A stretch of 21,595 nucleotides of DNA from an uncultured Candidatus Melainabacteria bacterium (GCA_946186335.1 CAMHMW010000014.1:1-21595); one strand, 5' to 3'. Shown: positions 7,789 to 15,675, counted from the first letter of the stretch. Numbers and translations: made by a program. Notes: generated by a model not told the origin, from the sequence alone.

Positions 7789-7816
7789 AGAATATCAAAT
7801 TAAAAAATTATTGCAA
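7789..7816 (-). promoter_or_regulatory. Promoter of the small basic protein gene, predicted leaderless
   Basis: On the minus strand TTGCAA (7816-7811), a 16-base spacer, then TATTCT (7794-7789) with TG at the extended position. Six bases (TAGGAT) separate it from the ATG at 7782, as in the comM promoter. Confidence 0.5.
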
Positions 7817-7841
7817 ATAATCATGTCAAAATGTTAAATTA

Positions 7842-7870
7842 TTGTTCTATTATTTATTATTCCATATAAT
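7842..7870 (+). promoter_or_regulatory. hppA promoter
   Basis: TTGTTC (7842-7847), 17 bases, then a perfect TATAAT (7865-7870). Transcription would start near 7877, giving a leader of about 35 bases with AGGAGAG at 7901-7907. Confidence 0.7.
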
Positions 7871-7910
7871 ATACGTGTGAACAAGTATTGCGTAAAAAAA
7901 AGGAGAGATG

Positions 7911-10364
7911 ATGATGTTTAAAAAATTTACATCACTAATGGCTTTAATCGGGGGTTTTTTGCTCACAACTCTGCCCTCATTTGCCAGTGAAGCCGATTTA
8001 CCTGTTCCGAATATCCGTGAATTATCCGAAAGCAGTTACAATCTGCTTTTGATAGGACTCGGCATTTCGGTTATCGGGTTGTTTTTCGGCTTGTGGAAGT
8101 TTCTGGAAATCAAAAAACTTGATGTCCACAAGGCTATGGCTGACGTTGGTAACACAATTTTTGAAACCTGTAAAACTTATTTAATCCAGCAGGGAAAATT
8201 CCTTTTAGGTTTGGAAATTGTAATCGGTGCATGTATTGCGTTCTATTTCGGATATCTGCAAAGCATGGAATTAAGCGGAGTTTTAATAATTCTCGGCTGG
8301 TCAGTTATAGGTATTTTGGGTTCTTATGCTGTTGCATGGTTCGGTATCAGAATGAATACTCTTGCTAATTCAAGAACAGCATTCGCTTCATTAAAAGGTG
8401 ACCCGCTCAATGTTATGAACATACCGTTAAAAGCAGGTATGAGTATCGGAGTTTTGCTTGTTTCTGTTGAACTTATTATGATGCTTATTATCCTGTTATT
8501 TGTTCCGCACGAAATTGCGGGAGCATGCTTTATCGGTTTTGCTATCGGTGAAAGTTTGGGTGCATCAGCACTGCGTGTTGCCGGTGGTATTTTTACAAAA
8601 ATTGCCGACATCGGTTCTGATTTGATGAAAATTCAGTTCGGTATCAAAGAAGATGACCCGAGAAACCCCGGTGTTATTGCCGATTGTACAGGAGATAATG
8701 CTGGCGATTCTATTGGACCTACCGCTGACGGTTTTGAAACCTATGGTGTAACAGGGGTTGCTCTTGTCAGTTTCATTCTGCTTGCTGTTTTGGGAGCGGA
8801 TAATCAGGTTCAGCTTTTGGCATGGATTTTTGTCATGAGATTTTTAATGATAGTCACATCAGTTGTGGCTTACGGTATAAATTCCATCTGGGATAAATTC
8901 GTTTATGCCCCGAAGGCTGAAAAATTTGATTTTGAAGTACCTTTGACAAGGTTAGTTTGGATTACATCAATACTTTCTATCGGTATGACCTATGGTGTAA
9001 GTAACTGGTTATTGAAGGATATTGGCGGAAACACATGGTTTATTCTTGCAACCATTATTTCATGCGGAACACTGGGTGCAGCATTAATTCCTGAATTTAC
9101 AAAAATATTCACATCACCTAAGGCTAAACATACAGAAGAAGTTGTAACAGCATCCCGTGAAGGCGGTGCATCTTTGACAATTCTGTCAGGTATTGTTTCG
9201 GGTAATTTCTCAGGTTTCTGGATAGGTATGGTAATCGTTCTTTTGATGACTATTGCCTATATTTCAAGTACCTTTATTCCTGAATCACTGATGGCATATT
9301 CTTCAGTATTTGCGTTTGGTCTTGTAGCATTTGGTTTCTTGGGTATGGGACCTGTTACAATTGCGGTTGACTCATACGGACCGGTTACAGATAACGCTCA
9401 GTCGGTTTATGAATTATCTTTGATAGAAGAAATTCCTGATGTTAAAGAAGAAATCAAAAAAGAATACGACTTCGATGCTGATTTTGATAACGCAAAACAA
9501 TATCTGGAAGAAAATGACGGTGCAGGCAACACATTTAAAGCAACTTCAAAACCCGTACTTATCGGTACTGCGGTTGTCGGGGCTACGACAATGATTTTTT
9601 CATTAATTCTTGTTATTAAGAAAACATTATTGGGTGATGCTGACCCCGGTACAATTCTGAACTTGTTAAATCCCTATACTCTGTTAGGTTTACTGACAGG
9701 CGGGGCGGTAATTTACTGGTTTAGCGGCGCATCTATGCAGGCTGTTACAACAGGTGCATATCGTGCCGTTGAATATATTAAAGAAAACATCAAACTCGGT
9801 GATAACGATGAAAAGAGTGCAAACGTAGCAAATTCAAAAGAAGTTGTTAAAATTTGTACTCAGTATGCACAAAAAGGTATGGTAAATATTTTCTGTGCAT
9901 TGTTTGCATTTGCACTTGCATTTGCATGCTTATCGGCACCGTTTAATAACAATATTGATGCGGTATCATTGTTTGTAAGTTACTTAATTGCAATAGCAAT
10001 CTTTGGCTTGTTCCAGGCTGTATTTATGGCAAATGCCGGCGGCTGCTGGGATAACGCAAAGAAAATTGTTGAAGTTGACCTGAAAGAAAAAGGTACACCA
10101 CTGCACGAAGCAACAGTTGTTGGCGACACGGTTGGTGACCCGTTCAAGGATACTTCATCCGTTGCTATGAACCCGATAATTAAATTTACAACATTATTCG
10201 GGCTTTTGGCGATGGAAATTGCAATTAACGAATCCTTCAGAGATATTGCGCCTTATGTTGGCGGAGTATTCCTTATTATTGCAATAATCTTCGTTATCCG
10301 TTCATTCTACGGAATGAGAATCCCTGTAAGAAACACTGTTGAAACAGAAACAACAGAAGGGTAG
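7911..10364 (+). CDS. hppA: Membrane-bound proton/sodium-translocating pyrophosphatase
   Basis: This integral membrane enzyme couples hydrolysis of pyrophosphate to pumping of H+ and/or Na+ across the cytoplasmic membrane. The 817 residues include about 16 membrane helices and the family motifs: DDPRNPGVIADCTGDNAGD from about 248, AVDSYGPVTDNAQSVYEL near 490, and ANAGGCWDNAKK with VGDTVGDPFKDTSS near 705-750. At the site that sets potassium dependence (GNTTAA in K+-dependent, GNTTKA in K+-independent enzymes) it reads GNTFKAT, with Lys near 543. The form resembles Bacteroides-type enzymes reported to move Na+ and H+, but ion choice cannot be settled here. Residues 1-26 look like a cleavable signal peptide (...TTLPSFASEA). 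Three ATGs stand in a row at 7908, 7911 and 7914; AGGAG at 7901-7905 fits the latter two. Confidence 0.95.
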   Translation: MMFKKFTSLMALIGGFLLTTLPSFASEADLPVPNIRELSESSYNLLLIGLGISVIGLFFGLWKFLEIKKLDVHKAMADVGNTIFETCKTYLIQQGKFLLGLEIVIGACIAFYFGYLQSMELSGVLIILGWSVIGILGSYAVAWFGIRMNTLANSRTAFASLKGDPLNVMNIPLKAGMSIGVLLVSVELIMMLIILLFVPHEIAGACFIGFAIGESLGASALRVAGGIFTKIADIGSDLMKIQFGIKEDDPRNPGVIADCTGDNAGDSIGPTADGFETYGVTGVALVSFILLAVLGADNQVQLLAWIFVMRFLMIVTSVVAYGINSIWDKFVYAPKAEKFDFEVPLTRLVWITSILSIGMTYGVSNWLLKDIGGNTWFILATIISCGTLGAALIPEFTKIFTSPKAKHTEEVVTASREGGASLTILSGIVSGNFSGFWIGMVIVLLMTIAYISSTFIPESLMAYSSVFAFGLVAFGFLGMGPVTIAVDSYGPVTDNAQSVYELSLIEEIPDVKEEIKKEYDFDADFDNAKQYLEENDGAGNTFKATSKPVLIGTAVVGATTMIFSLILVIKKTLLGDADPGTILNLLNPYTLLGLLTGGAVIYWFSGASMQAVTTGAYRAVEYIKENIKLGDNDEKSANVANSKEVVKICTQYAQKGMVNIFCALFAFALAFACLSAPFNNNIDAVSLFVSYLIAIAIFGLFQAVFMANAGGCWDNAKKIVEVDLKEKGTPLHEATVVGDTVGDPFKDTSSVAMNPIIKFTTLFGLLAMEIAINESFRDIAPYVGGVFLIIAIIFVIRSFYGMRIPVRNTVETETTEG

Positions 10365-10376
10365 GGATAAATATAT

Positions 10377-10415
10377 AAAAAAGGGGGTGGCTTTATAAAA
10401 CCGCCCCTTTTTTTT
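10377..10415 (+). terminator. Rho-independent terminator of hppA
   Basis: GGGGGTGG pairs with CCGCCCC (one bulge and one G-T pair) around an AT-rich loop and is followed by eight T; flanking A and T runs extend the stem. It lies 13 bases after the hppA stop codon. Confidence 0.9.
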
Positions 10416-10445
10416 ATTAATTAAATACGAAATATATAGGGTAGA

Positions 10446-10504
10446 CAAAGCGTATGCGTGCGCACCTTTTATATATAATCTGTAAGTTGGGCTTTCAGCG
10501 CAAC
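10446..10504. repeat. Dispersed hairpin repeat, inverted relative to the copy at 2864-2921
   Basis: The reverse complement of 10446-10466 matches 2896-2916 at 20 of 21 bases. The reverse complement of 10481-10504 matches 15649-15672 at 23 of 24 bases and the hairpin at 2864 less closely. The two modules lie in the same order and near the same spacing as at 2864-2921, so this is one composite element in the opposite orientation. It sits between the hppA terminator and the end of the next gene. Confidence 0.75.
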
Positions 10505-10507
10505 ATT

Positions 10508-12238
10508 TTAAGCCACGGTTGCAGACATACTTTTACGCTTTTTTAATTGTTTGTCACCCCATTCACCGATTCTGTTCAATACCCAGGTCGATGCCGCACC
10601 GACAAGCAGCGATTTAGAACCGGCAAACAGTTTCGCATTACAAAACAGTGATACTCCGATACCGGCAATTGCGGGGAAACCGTATTTTAACGCTATTGAC
10701 TGACGCTGGTCATTATCTTTTGATTTGCCAAGGTGATAACCCAAAACTCCGAATGAACCCAAAATGGTTAAAATATCTGTGGGGGCGGAGCCGAGTGTCA
10801 AATCTCTCAGTTTACTCATAAAATCTTCACTTTCAATTTTTATTGATTTATCCAGAGATTTAACCCCTTCTTTGTAGGCATCGGCAATAATATCGTATTT
10901 GTCCGCCGGAAGCAGGTGTTTGTATATTTTCAGAACCTGCTCAACTTTTCCTTGTTCAAAAGTTTCTATTCCGGATTTCAAATCATCAAGTTTTGTCAGG
11001 AGAGATTCCATATAGGCATTTTTGTCTGAATGTCCCGTCAATCTTAATTCTATCGTGTTTCGCAATTCTGTAATATCATCAATAATCTGTTGTTTTACTA
11101 TTTCATCTTTGCCTGACGAATTAACATATTTTTGAAGATTTCCTCTTATTGTTCCGAGTTTCAGAATATCATCAGAGTTTTTATAACCCAAAATTTTGAC
11201 TATTTCCATTATTTTTTCGTTCGAATCAGCGGTCATATCTTTGAGCGAATACGAAATTCTCTGTCTGTGAAGTTTTATAGCCTTTTGAATTGCTGCTTTT
11301 TCTTTTTGGAGATTTTCTTCTGCAATAAATCTTGTCAGGGTGTCTTTTGATAAAAAGATTTTCATATCTTTAAACTTGTCAAACAAATCCTGAACAGCAT
11401 GTTTCATCTTTGTATATCTGCCGCGCAATGCTTTTTGACCGAAGTTTTTGGAATAATCAAGTGCAATTTCTGCATTTAATGAACTGATTTTATCAAGCCA
11501 TTGTTGTTTTGTCATACTGACACCATCTATTTCAATGATTTCAGACATGTTTTTACCCACAGCCCTCGCAGAAAGACTTTTGCTAAGCAGTTGAATTTCT
11601 TTGAACTTGCCTTCACTTGAACGGTAAGAACTCATAACCGAACGGCGTCCGATTTTTTCAAAAAGATTTGTAATAGACGAGTGTATTTTTTTTGTAAACT
11701 TTGTAACTCCCATAATCTTTGTAAACAGAACATCTTTAAACGATGTGAAATTATTTAGGGCTTCAGCGTGTGCAAGTACGTTATCAGTACCTTTCAAAAG
11801 GTACAGCCAGATTTTATTCGGAGCAACTCCAGTATTCAGTTTTGAATTAAGAATTCTGTTTTCAATATAGTTTCTTAAATTTAAAAAGCCTTTTGTCAGT
11901 CCTTTTGAACCGCCTTTTAAGAAGAAGAAAATTCCTGCTGCGGTCAATACTGTTGCTCCGGCTACCGAAAGCCCGATTACCTTTGTGTTGTTGGTTTTTC
12001 GTGCTTCCTCCGGTGTCATGATAATTTTTTGCATTTCGGCAACTGTTTTAAATTTATCGCTCTCGTTATTTTTTGCAGGCAGCCAGTATTTCTGCGTATT
12101 ATTACCGTTATTTATACGCAGATTATTGAATTTATCTTTATTTGAGTCTAATGTCGGGATAGAATTATTCATAACACACTTGCCTACACCGATATTAAAT
12201 AAAAACATACCAAAAAATTGCCTGCCTTCAATAATCAT
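10508..12238 (-). CDS. Large helical membrane protein, unknown function
   Basis: The 576-residue protein is not of a family I recognise. After a polar N-terminal part it has a hydrophobic helix at about 87-108 (VIGLSVAGATVLTAAGIFFF). A long, charged, mostly helical region follows (about 110-480) with stretches likely to form coiled coil. Two or three hydrophobic segments near 495-550 (ILTILGSFGVLGYHLG and FPAIAGIGVSLFCNAKLF) precede a basic tail. The ATG at 12238 is chosen because AAGGA lies eight bases upstream; an in-frame TTG at 12274 lacks this, and an ATG at 12136-12140 (MNNSIPT) lacks a ribosome binding site. It is divergent from the metalloprotease-like gene at 12326, with 87 bases between, so the two may share control. 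The long soluble region between membrane anchors would suit a structural or tethering role, but this is a guess. Confidence 0.7.
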   Translation of the reverse strand: MIIEGRQFFGMFLFNIGVGKCVMNNSIPTLDSNKDKFNNLRINNGNNTQKYWLPAKNNESDKFKTVAEMQKIIMTPEEARKTNNTKVIGLSVAGATVLTAAGIFFFLKGGSKGLTKGFLNLRNYIENRILNSKLNTGVAPNKIWLYLLKGTDNVLAHAEALNNFTSFKDVLFTKIMGVTKFTKKIHSSITNLFEKIGRRSVMSSYRSSEGKFKEIQLLSKSLSARAVGKNMSEIIEIDGVSMTKQQWLDKISSLNAEIALDYSKNFGQKALRGRYTKMKHAVQDLFDKFKDMKIFLSKDTLTRFIAEENLQKEKAAIQKAIKLHRQRISYSLKDMTADSNEKIMEIVKILGYKNSDDILKLGTIRGNLQKYVNSSGKDEIVKQQIIDDITELRNTIELRLTGHSDKNAYMESLLTKLDDLKSGIETFEQGKVEQVLKIYKHLLPADKYDIIADAYKEGVKSLDKSIKIESEDFMSKLRDLTLGSAPTDILTILGSFGVLGYHLGKSKDNDQRQSIALKYGFPAIAGIGVSLFCNAKLFAGSKSLLVGAASTWVLNRIGEWGDKQLKKRKSMSATVA

Positions 12239-12325
12239 GTAAATTTTCCTTAATAATTGTTTGTAATAAAGCAAGATAACTGATTTAGGTGTATTATATT
12301 CAGCATAAGATTAATCGGAGAATTT

Positions 12326-13498
12326 ATGAAAGTTCAAAGTATAGGCTGTCAGTATCAAGTCCCGTCATATCAACAAAAACATCAACCCGTAACGAGCACG
12401 AAAAACACTGAAATTCAAAAAGCTTACGGCAAATATCCCCAAAGCCTTTTGTACTTTACATCAAATATCAGCCAAAATTCTTTTACAACAATAACCTTCA
12501 CCCCGACAGACAACCCTGATGATGCAAAAAAAGTTTTGAAAACACTCGGTGTAAAATATATCGATAAAAATATGCCGACAGATGTTCTGAACTGGGTTTG
12601 CGAAGGTATGGTAAACACATATAACGCAACGGGCGGCAAAGCCGTTATGTTTGAAAATATCTTATACAAAAAAGAAGCCGATAATGTTATGGCTACATAT
12701 TTCCCCGCCCAAAACGGCAAAGGTACAACTCTCAATATCAATAAAACGGGTATAAATAACCTTGATAAAACCATTAATTCATTTATTGAAAGCAATATAA
12801 AACAGGGCTTGCTTGTTCAAAAGAACGGCAAATACGAATTTTACGGACTGTTCAGACCAACGGATGAAAAATTTATAAAACAGATTAATGAATTTAAAAG
12901 CGGGAAAAAGAAATTTTCGCTGAAAGAAAAAATGGAATTGTATGAAAACCTTTATAGTGCGGGTTCAACGGCAAAATCTTTTATGGAAGCCCCTCAGTTT
13001 TATCTTGAAATGATTATGTCAAACGCACCGATAAAACAGGCACTTGATAAAAATTCTCTCTCACCCGATATGACAAAAATTAAAAATATGTCCAAAAAAG
13101 AACAGTCAACAGAACTTAATAACCTTGTATTAAACTGCAAAAAACTCGGTATTCCGCTTGTTTTGCCGTACAGAAAAGGAGATGTTTTCCGTCATATTTA
13201 TCACGAACTCGGACATTTGCAGCACAATATCACAGCAGGTGACAAACTTTATGAAGAATTGCGTAACATTCCGAAAAAACAGTCAGATATAACGATGAAA
13301 TTTTTAACAGATGAAAAACAACAGCAGACGGCATATTTTGTATCCGTTTATGCACCATCCGCCCCAACGGAATTTGTAGCGGAAACTTTTGCAAATATGA
13401 TTTCACAAAAGATGAACCATTCAAATACCCCCGTTCCGCCGGATGTAGTTGTTCTGTACAGAGAATTTAAAGGCTCAGAGATATTTTTGGCTAAATAG
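12326..13498 (+). CDS. Zinc-metalloprotease-like protein (HELGH)
   Basis: The 390-residue protein holds a zincin motif IYHELGHLQHN with H293, E294 and H297 as the expected zinc ligands and catalytic Glu. Downstream, PTEFVAETFA supplies E349 or E353 as a likely third ligand, the arrangement of gluzincins such as the anthrax lethal-factor-like group (which has a similar EF-AE-F element). The N-terminal half (1-280) is not recognised. No signal peptide or membrane helix is seen, so it is cytosolic or exported by a route that needs no signal. The ATG has CGGAG five bases upstream. A TATATT at 12295-12300 could be its -10 box, overlapping a TATAAT readable on the other strand. Function is unknown. 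A protease role is inferred from the motif only. It converges on the gene at 13528, 29 bases away. Confidence 0.72.
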   Translation: MKVQSIGCQYQVPSYQQKHQPVTSTKNTEIQKAYGKYPQSLLYFTSNISQNSFTTITFTPTDNPDDAKKVLKTLGVKYIDKNMPTDVLNWVCEGMVNTYNATGGKAVMFENILYKKEADNVMATYFPAQNGKGTTLNINKTGINNLDKTINSFIESNIKQGLLVQKNGKYEFYGLFRPTDEKFIKQINEFKSGKKKFSLKEKMELYENLYSAGSTAKSFMEAPQFYLEMIMSNAPIKQALDKNSLSPDMTKIKNMSKKEQSTELNNLVLNCKKLGIPLVLPYRKGDVFRHIYHELGHLQHNITAGDKLYEELRNIPKKQSDITMKFLTDEKQQQTAYFVSVYAPSAPTEFVAETFANMISQKMNHSNTPVPPDVVVLYREFKGSEIFLAK

Positions 13499-13527
13499 CC
13501 CGTTGTTGTACTAAAACCAGACAGAGT

Positions 13528-14058
13528 TTACTCGGCTTTGAATGCTCCCCACGCTTTTACATCAGCACGTTCATATCTTATCAGATAATAATCTCCCGCA
13601 GGCACGTATTCCATAGATGCTTCCTGATAAATATCCTGTTCATCATTAACAGGCGGCATCCCCGCTCTTGCACGCTTTTTATTGGTTTTTGCTATTTCCT
13701 TTTGCTCTTTCTTTTCACGTTTTAAAGATTTTTCATCACGCACCATTTCATACTGTGACATATCAACTTCAACCTTGAAAACGGGAATTATCGCAATCGC
13801 TTTTTTTGACTGAATAATTATTAAAAAATCTCTGTCATCAGACAATGCCAGTTCGTAATGCCCCGGCGGAATAACATTTCCCTGTCCGTCAGAAATTTCA
13901 TCCACAATAGAAAGTGTCGGATAAGTTGATTCTCTCAGGCTGTATCGGTAAAAAGACTCCGTTCCGACAACAAGTCCTGCTGTTTCCTGCGGTTTTATCG
14001 GATACGCACGGGTTTCGGGATACATAAGAATTTTATCAACATAAATACCTTCAAGCAT
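13528..14058 (-). CDS. Unknown protein in the rpmH-rnpA operon
   Basis: The 176-residue protein has no signal peptide or membrane helix. Residues 1-105 look like a compact beta-rich domain (YVDKILMYPETRAYPIKPQ...HYELALSDDRDFLIIIQSKKAIAIIPVFKVEVD). A highly charged Lys/Glu helix spans about 110-137 (KSLKREKKEQKEIAKTNKKR), and a short last part contains AGDYYLIRYERADVKAWGAF. I do not recognise a family. Its ATG is two bases after the rnpA stop codon and its AAGGA lies inside the end of rnpA, so it is almost certainly cotranscribed and perhaps translationally coupled. At this locus most bacteria carry yidD and yidC; neither is here. It may have a role in RNA or membrane-protein biogenesis, on context alone. 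Confidence 0.7.
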   Translation of the reverse strand: MLEGIYVDKILMYPETRAYPIKPQETAGLVVGTESFYRYSLRESTYPTLSIVDEISDGQGNVIPPGHYELALSDDRDFLIIIQSKKAIAIIPVFKVEVDMSQYEMVRDEKSLKREKKEQKEIAKTNKKRARAGMPPVNDEQDIYQEASMEYVPAGDYYLIRYERADVKAWGAFKAE

Positions 14059-14060
14059 TC

Positions 14061-14441
14061 TTATATCCTTTCAAGCATTTTTTTAATGTTAGTTTTAATA
14101 TAGTCAAAATCTTTTCCCAATGCCCTGCCCGAGCCGACAAAAATCAGAGAAACATATTTTTGGGAATTTCCGAGATTTCCGTCTTTTAATAATAATCTGT
14201 AACTTTCTCTCATAAGACGTTTTAAACGGTTGCGCTTAACTGCGCGTTTGTGAACTTTTTTACTCACTACAAATCCGACTTTTGTCGGAGGGGTAAATAT
14301 ACTGCCTTCATTATCTTGTTTTATTACTGTTTTTAACTTACCCGCAAATAAAGTCACTCCGCCCGAGTGGGTGGAGTTTTTAACTTTATAGGTTGCCTGA
14401 AAGGCACTTCTTTTTTTTAATCTGTATTGTTTTGGCAGCAT
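14061..14441 (-). CDS. rnpA: Ribonuclease P protein component
   Basis: The 126-residue product is the protein subunit of RNase P, which binds the catalytic RNA and helps it trim the 5' leader of precursor tRNAs. It starts LPKQYRLKKRSAFQATYK and carries the RNR signature at about 65-79 (KRAVKRNRLKRLMRE), the conserved RNA-binding helix. Length is normal for the family, with a short insertion near 36-50. AAGGAAGG lies just upstream of the ATG. It follows rpmH after 17 bases, the standard bacterial order. Confidence 0.96.
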   Translation of the reverse strand: MLPKQYRLKKRSAFQATYKVKNSTHSGGVTLFAGKLKTVIKQDNEGSIFTPPTKVGFVVSKKVHKRAVKRNRLKRLMRESYRLLLKDGNLGNSQKYVSLIFVGSGRALGKDFDYIKTNIKKMLERI

Positions 14442-14458
14442 TGTTTCTGCCTTCCTTA

Positions 14459-14611
14459 CTATGCACGTTTTTTAGCGGTAATTGCTAATTTGTGACGACC
14501 GCGCGCTCTGCGTCTGTTCAATACTTCACGTCCGCCGGGGGTTGACATTCTTGCTCTGAAACCGCTTACGTGCTGTCTTTTTCTTTTTGTTCCTTCTAGT
14601 GTACGTCTCAT
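14459..14611 (-). CDS. rpmH: Ribosomal protein L34
   Basis: The 50-residue protein reads MRRTLEGTKRKRQHVSGFRA at its start, continues with RMSTPGGREVLNRRRARGRH and ends TAKKRA. These are the hallmarks of L34 of the large ribosomal subunit. The RTLEGT and SGFRARM elements resemble cyanobacterial L34 more than the proteobacterial form (RTFQPS...HGFRARM), which is the best single taxonomic hint here. AAAGGGA lies about ten bases before the ATG. It leads the rpmH-rnpA operon. Confidence 0.97.
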   Translation of the reverse strand: MRRTLEGTKRKRQHVSGFRARMSTPGGREVLNRRRARGRHKLAITAKKRA

Positions 14612-14652
14612 AATTTTATTTCCCTTTACAATTTATTTGTCATATAGTATTA

Positions 14653-14681
14653 ATGTTATAGTAAAAAAAATTAATAGTCAA
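14653..14681 (-). promoter_or_regulatory. rpmH-rnpA operon promoter
   Basis: On the minus strand TTGACT (14681-14676) is followed after 17 bases by TAACAT (14658-14653), or after 15 by TATAAC (14660-14655). The -35 box is near consensus. The -10 bases overlap those of the divergent proC promoter. Confidence 0.55.
14654..14662 (+). promoter_or_regulatory. Possible extended -10 promoter of proC
   Basis: TG (14654-14655), one base, then TATAGT (14657-14662) make an extended -10 element. No good -35 box at the usual spacing. Transcription would start near 14669. AAGGA at 14692-14696 lies rather far (13 bases) from the ATG at 14710. Confidence 0.4.
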
Positions 14682-14709
14682 CAAAACAAATAAGGAATGG
14701 TTAAATATT

Positions 14710-15513
14710 ATGAAGAACATAGGATTTATCGGTTGCGGGAAAATGGCTGGTGCAATAATCAAGGGAATTGCATCCAATAAAGATTGTTTGGTAAGAGGTT
14801 CCGAAATAACTCTGCAATCAGCAAAATTTGCTTCGAAAAAACTCGGCATTGAAGTCTTTTCGGACAACAAAAGACTTGCATTAATTTCGGATGTTATATT
14901 TATTGCGACAAAACCAAATGAAGTTGAAAAGGTTGTAAATGAGATTGCGCCCTGCATAGAACGTACCGATAAACTGGTTGTTTCAATTGCGGCAGGCGTT
15001 ACAACCGAAAAAATCGAATCTGTTTTGGATGATGCAAGGGTTGTAAGGGTAATGCCAAACACCCCCGCACTTGTAAAACTGGGTATGTTCGGAATCTGCA
15101 AAGGTACGTATGCAACAAATAATGATATAAAATATATTGTCAAACTGCTGTCATACATAGGTAGATGTATTACTGTTGACGAATCTCAAATGAATATTGT
15201 AACCGCAATTTCCGGTTCAGGACCTGCATTTTTCTATCAGATAATAGAAGATATGGCAAGAGCAGGTGAAAAACTCGGCTTAGATTATGAAAAATCACTC
15301 ATCCTTGCGGCACAAACCGCACTGGGTTCCGCCCAAATGGTATTTAAACGGGGAGAAAATACTGTTCAGTCGTTAATTGACCACGTTGCGACAAAGGGCG
15401 GATGTACTTATGTCGGAGTTTCCGAAATGAAAGCCCAAAATTCAGACAAATTTTTCTATAACGTAATCGGAAAAACCACAAAAAAAGCCGGCGACCTCGG
15501 TAAGGGTAAATAA
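14710..15513 (+). CDS. proC: Pyrroline-5-carboxylate reductase
   Basis: The 267-residue enzyme catalyses the last step of proline synthesis, NAD(P)H-dependent reduction of pyrroline-5-carboxylate to proline, in the cytoplasm. The N-terminal Rossmann fold has GFIGCGKMAGAI (5-16), and ATKPNEVEKVV (66-76) and RVMPNTPALVKLG (113-125) follow. The C-terminal dimerisation domain has ISGSGPAFFYQIIEDMARAG (168-187). The usual SPGGTT signature reads TKGGCT (228-233), a mild variant. The start is firm because the nucleotide-binding strand begins at residue 4. No other proline gene is adjacent. It is divergent from rpmH. Confidence 0.95.
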   Translation: MKNIGFIGCGKMAGAIIKGIASNKDCLVRGSEITLQSAKFASKKLGIEVFSDNKRLALISDVIFIATKPNEVEKVVNEIAPCIERTDKLVVSIAAGVTTEKIESVLDDARVVRVMPNTPALVKLGMFGICKGTYATNNDIKYIVKLLSYIGRCITVDESQMNIVTAISGSGPAFFYQIIEDMARAGEKLGLDYEKSLILAAQTALGSAQMVFKRGENTVQSLIDHVATKGGCTYVGVSEMKAQNSDKFFYNVIGKTTKKAGDLGKGK

Positions 15514-15574
15514 TATATCTGTAATTTTGTCGTAATAGCCCCAACCTGTTCTTAGAAGAAAGGGAAATTACATT

Positions 15575-15643
15575 CCCTCGCCCCTTGTGGAAGAGGGTAG
15601 AAAATCATGTTAAGTTTACGAAACTTTGATTTTCGGGTGAGGG
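15575..15643. repeat. Long imperfect hairpin repeat
   Basis: CCCTCGCCC (15575-15583) pairs with GGGTGAGGG (15635-15643) with one G-T pair. An inner arm AAAATCA/TGATTTT and AGTTT/AAACT closes around ACG. No coding capacity. It is the first module of the gene-free stretch 15514-15895. Confidence 0.6.
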
Positions 15644-15648
15644 TTGTT

Positions 15649-15675
15649 GTTGGGCTGAAAGCCCAACTTACAATG
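15649..15675. repeat. Copy of the GTTGGGC/GCCCAAC dispersed hairpin
   Basis: A perfect seven-base stem around TGAAA, followed by TTACAATG. The same module lies at 2864-2890 and, inverted, at 10481-10504. Confidence 0.75.

Noticed and set aside
12238..12274. TTG start of the large membrane protein at 12274
   Set aside because: The added 12 residues contain the AAGGA that serves the ATG at 12238.
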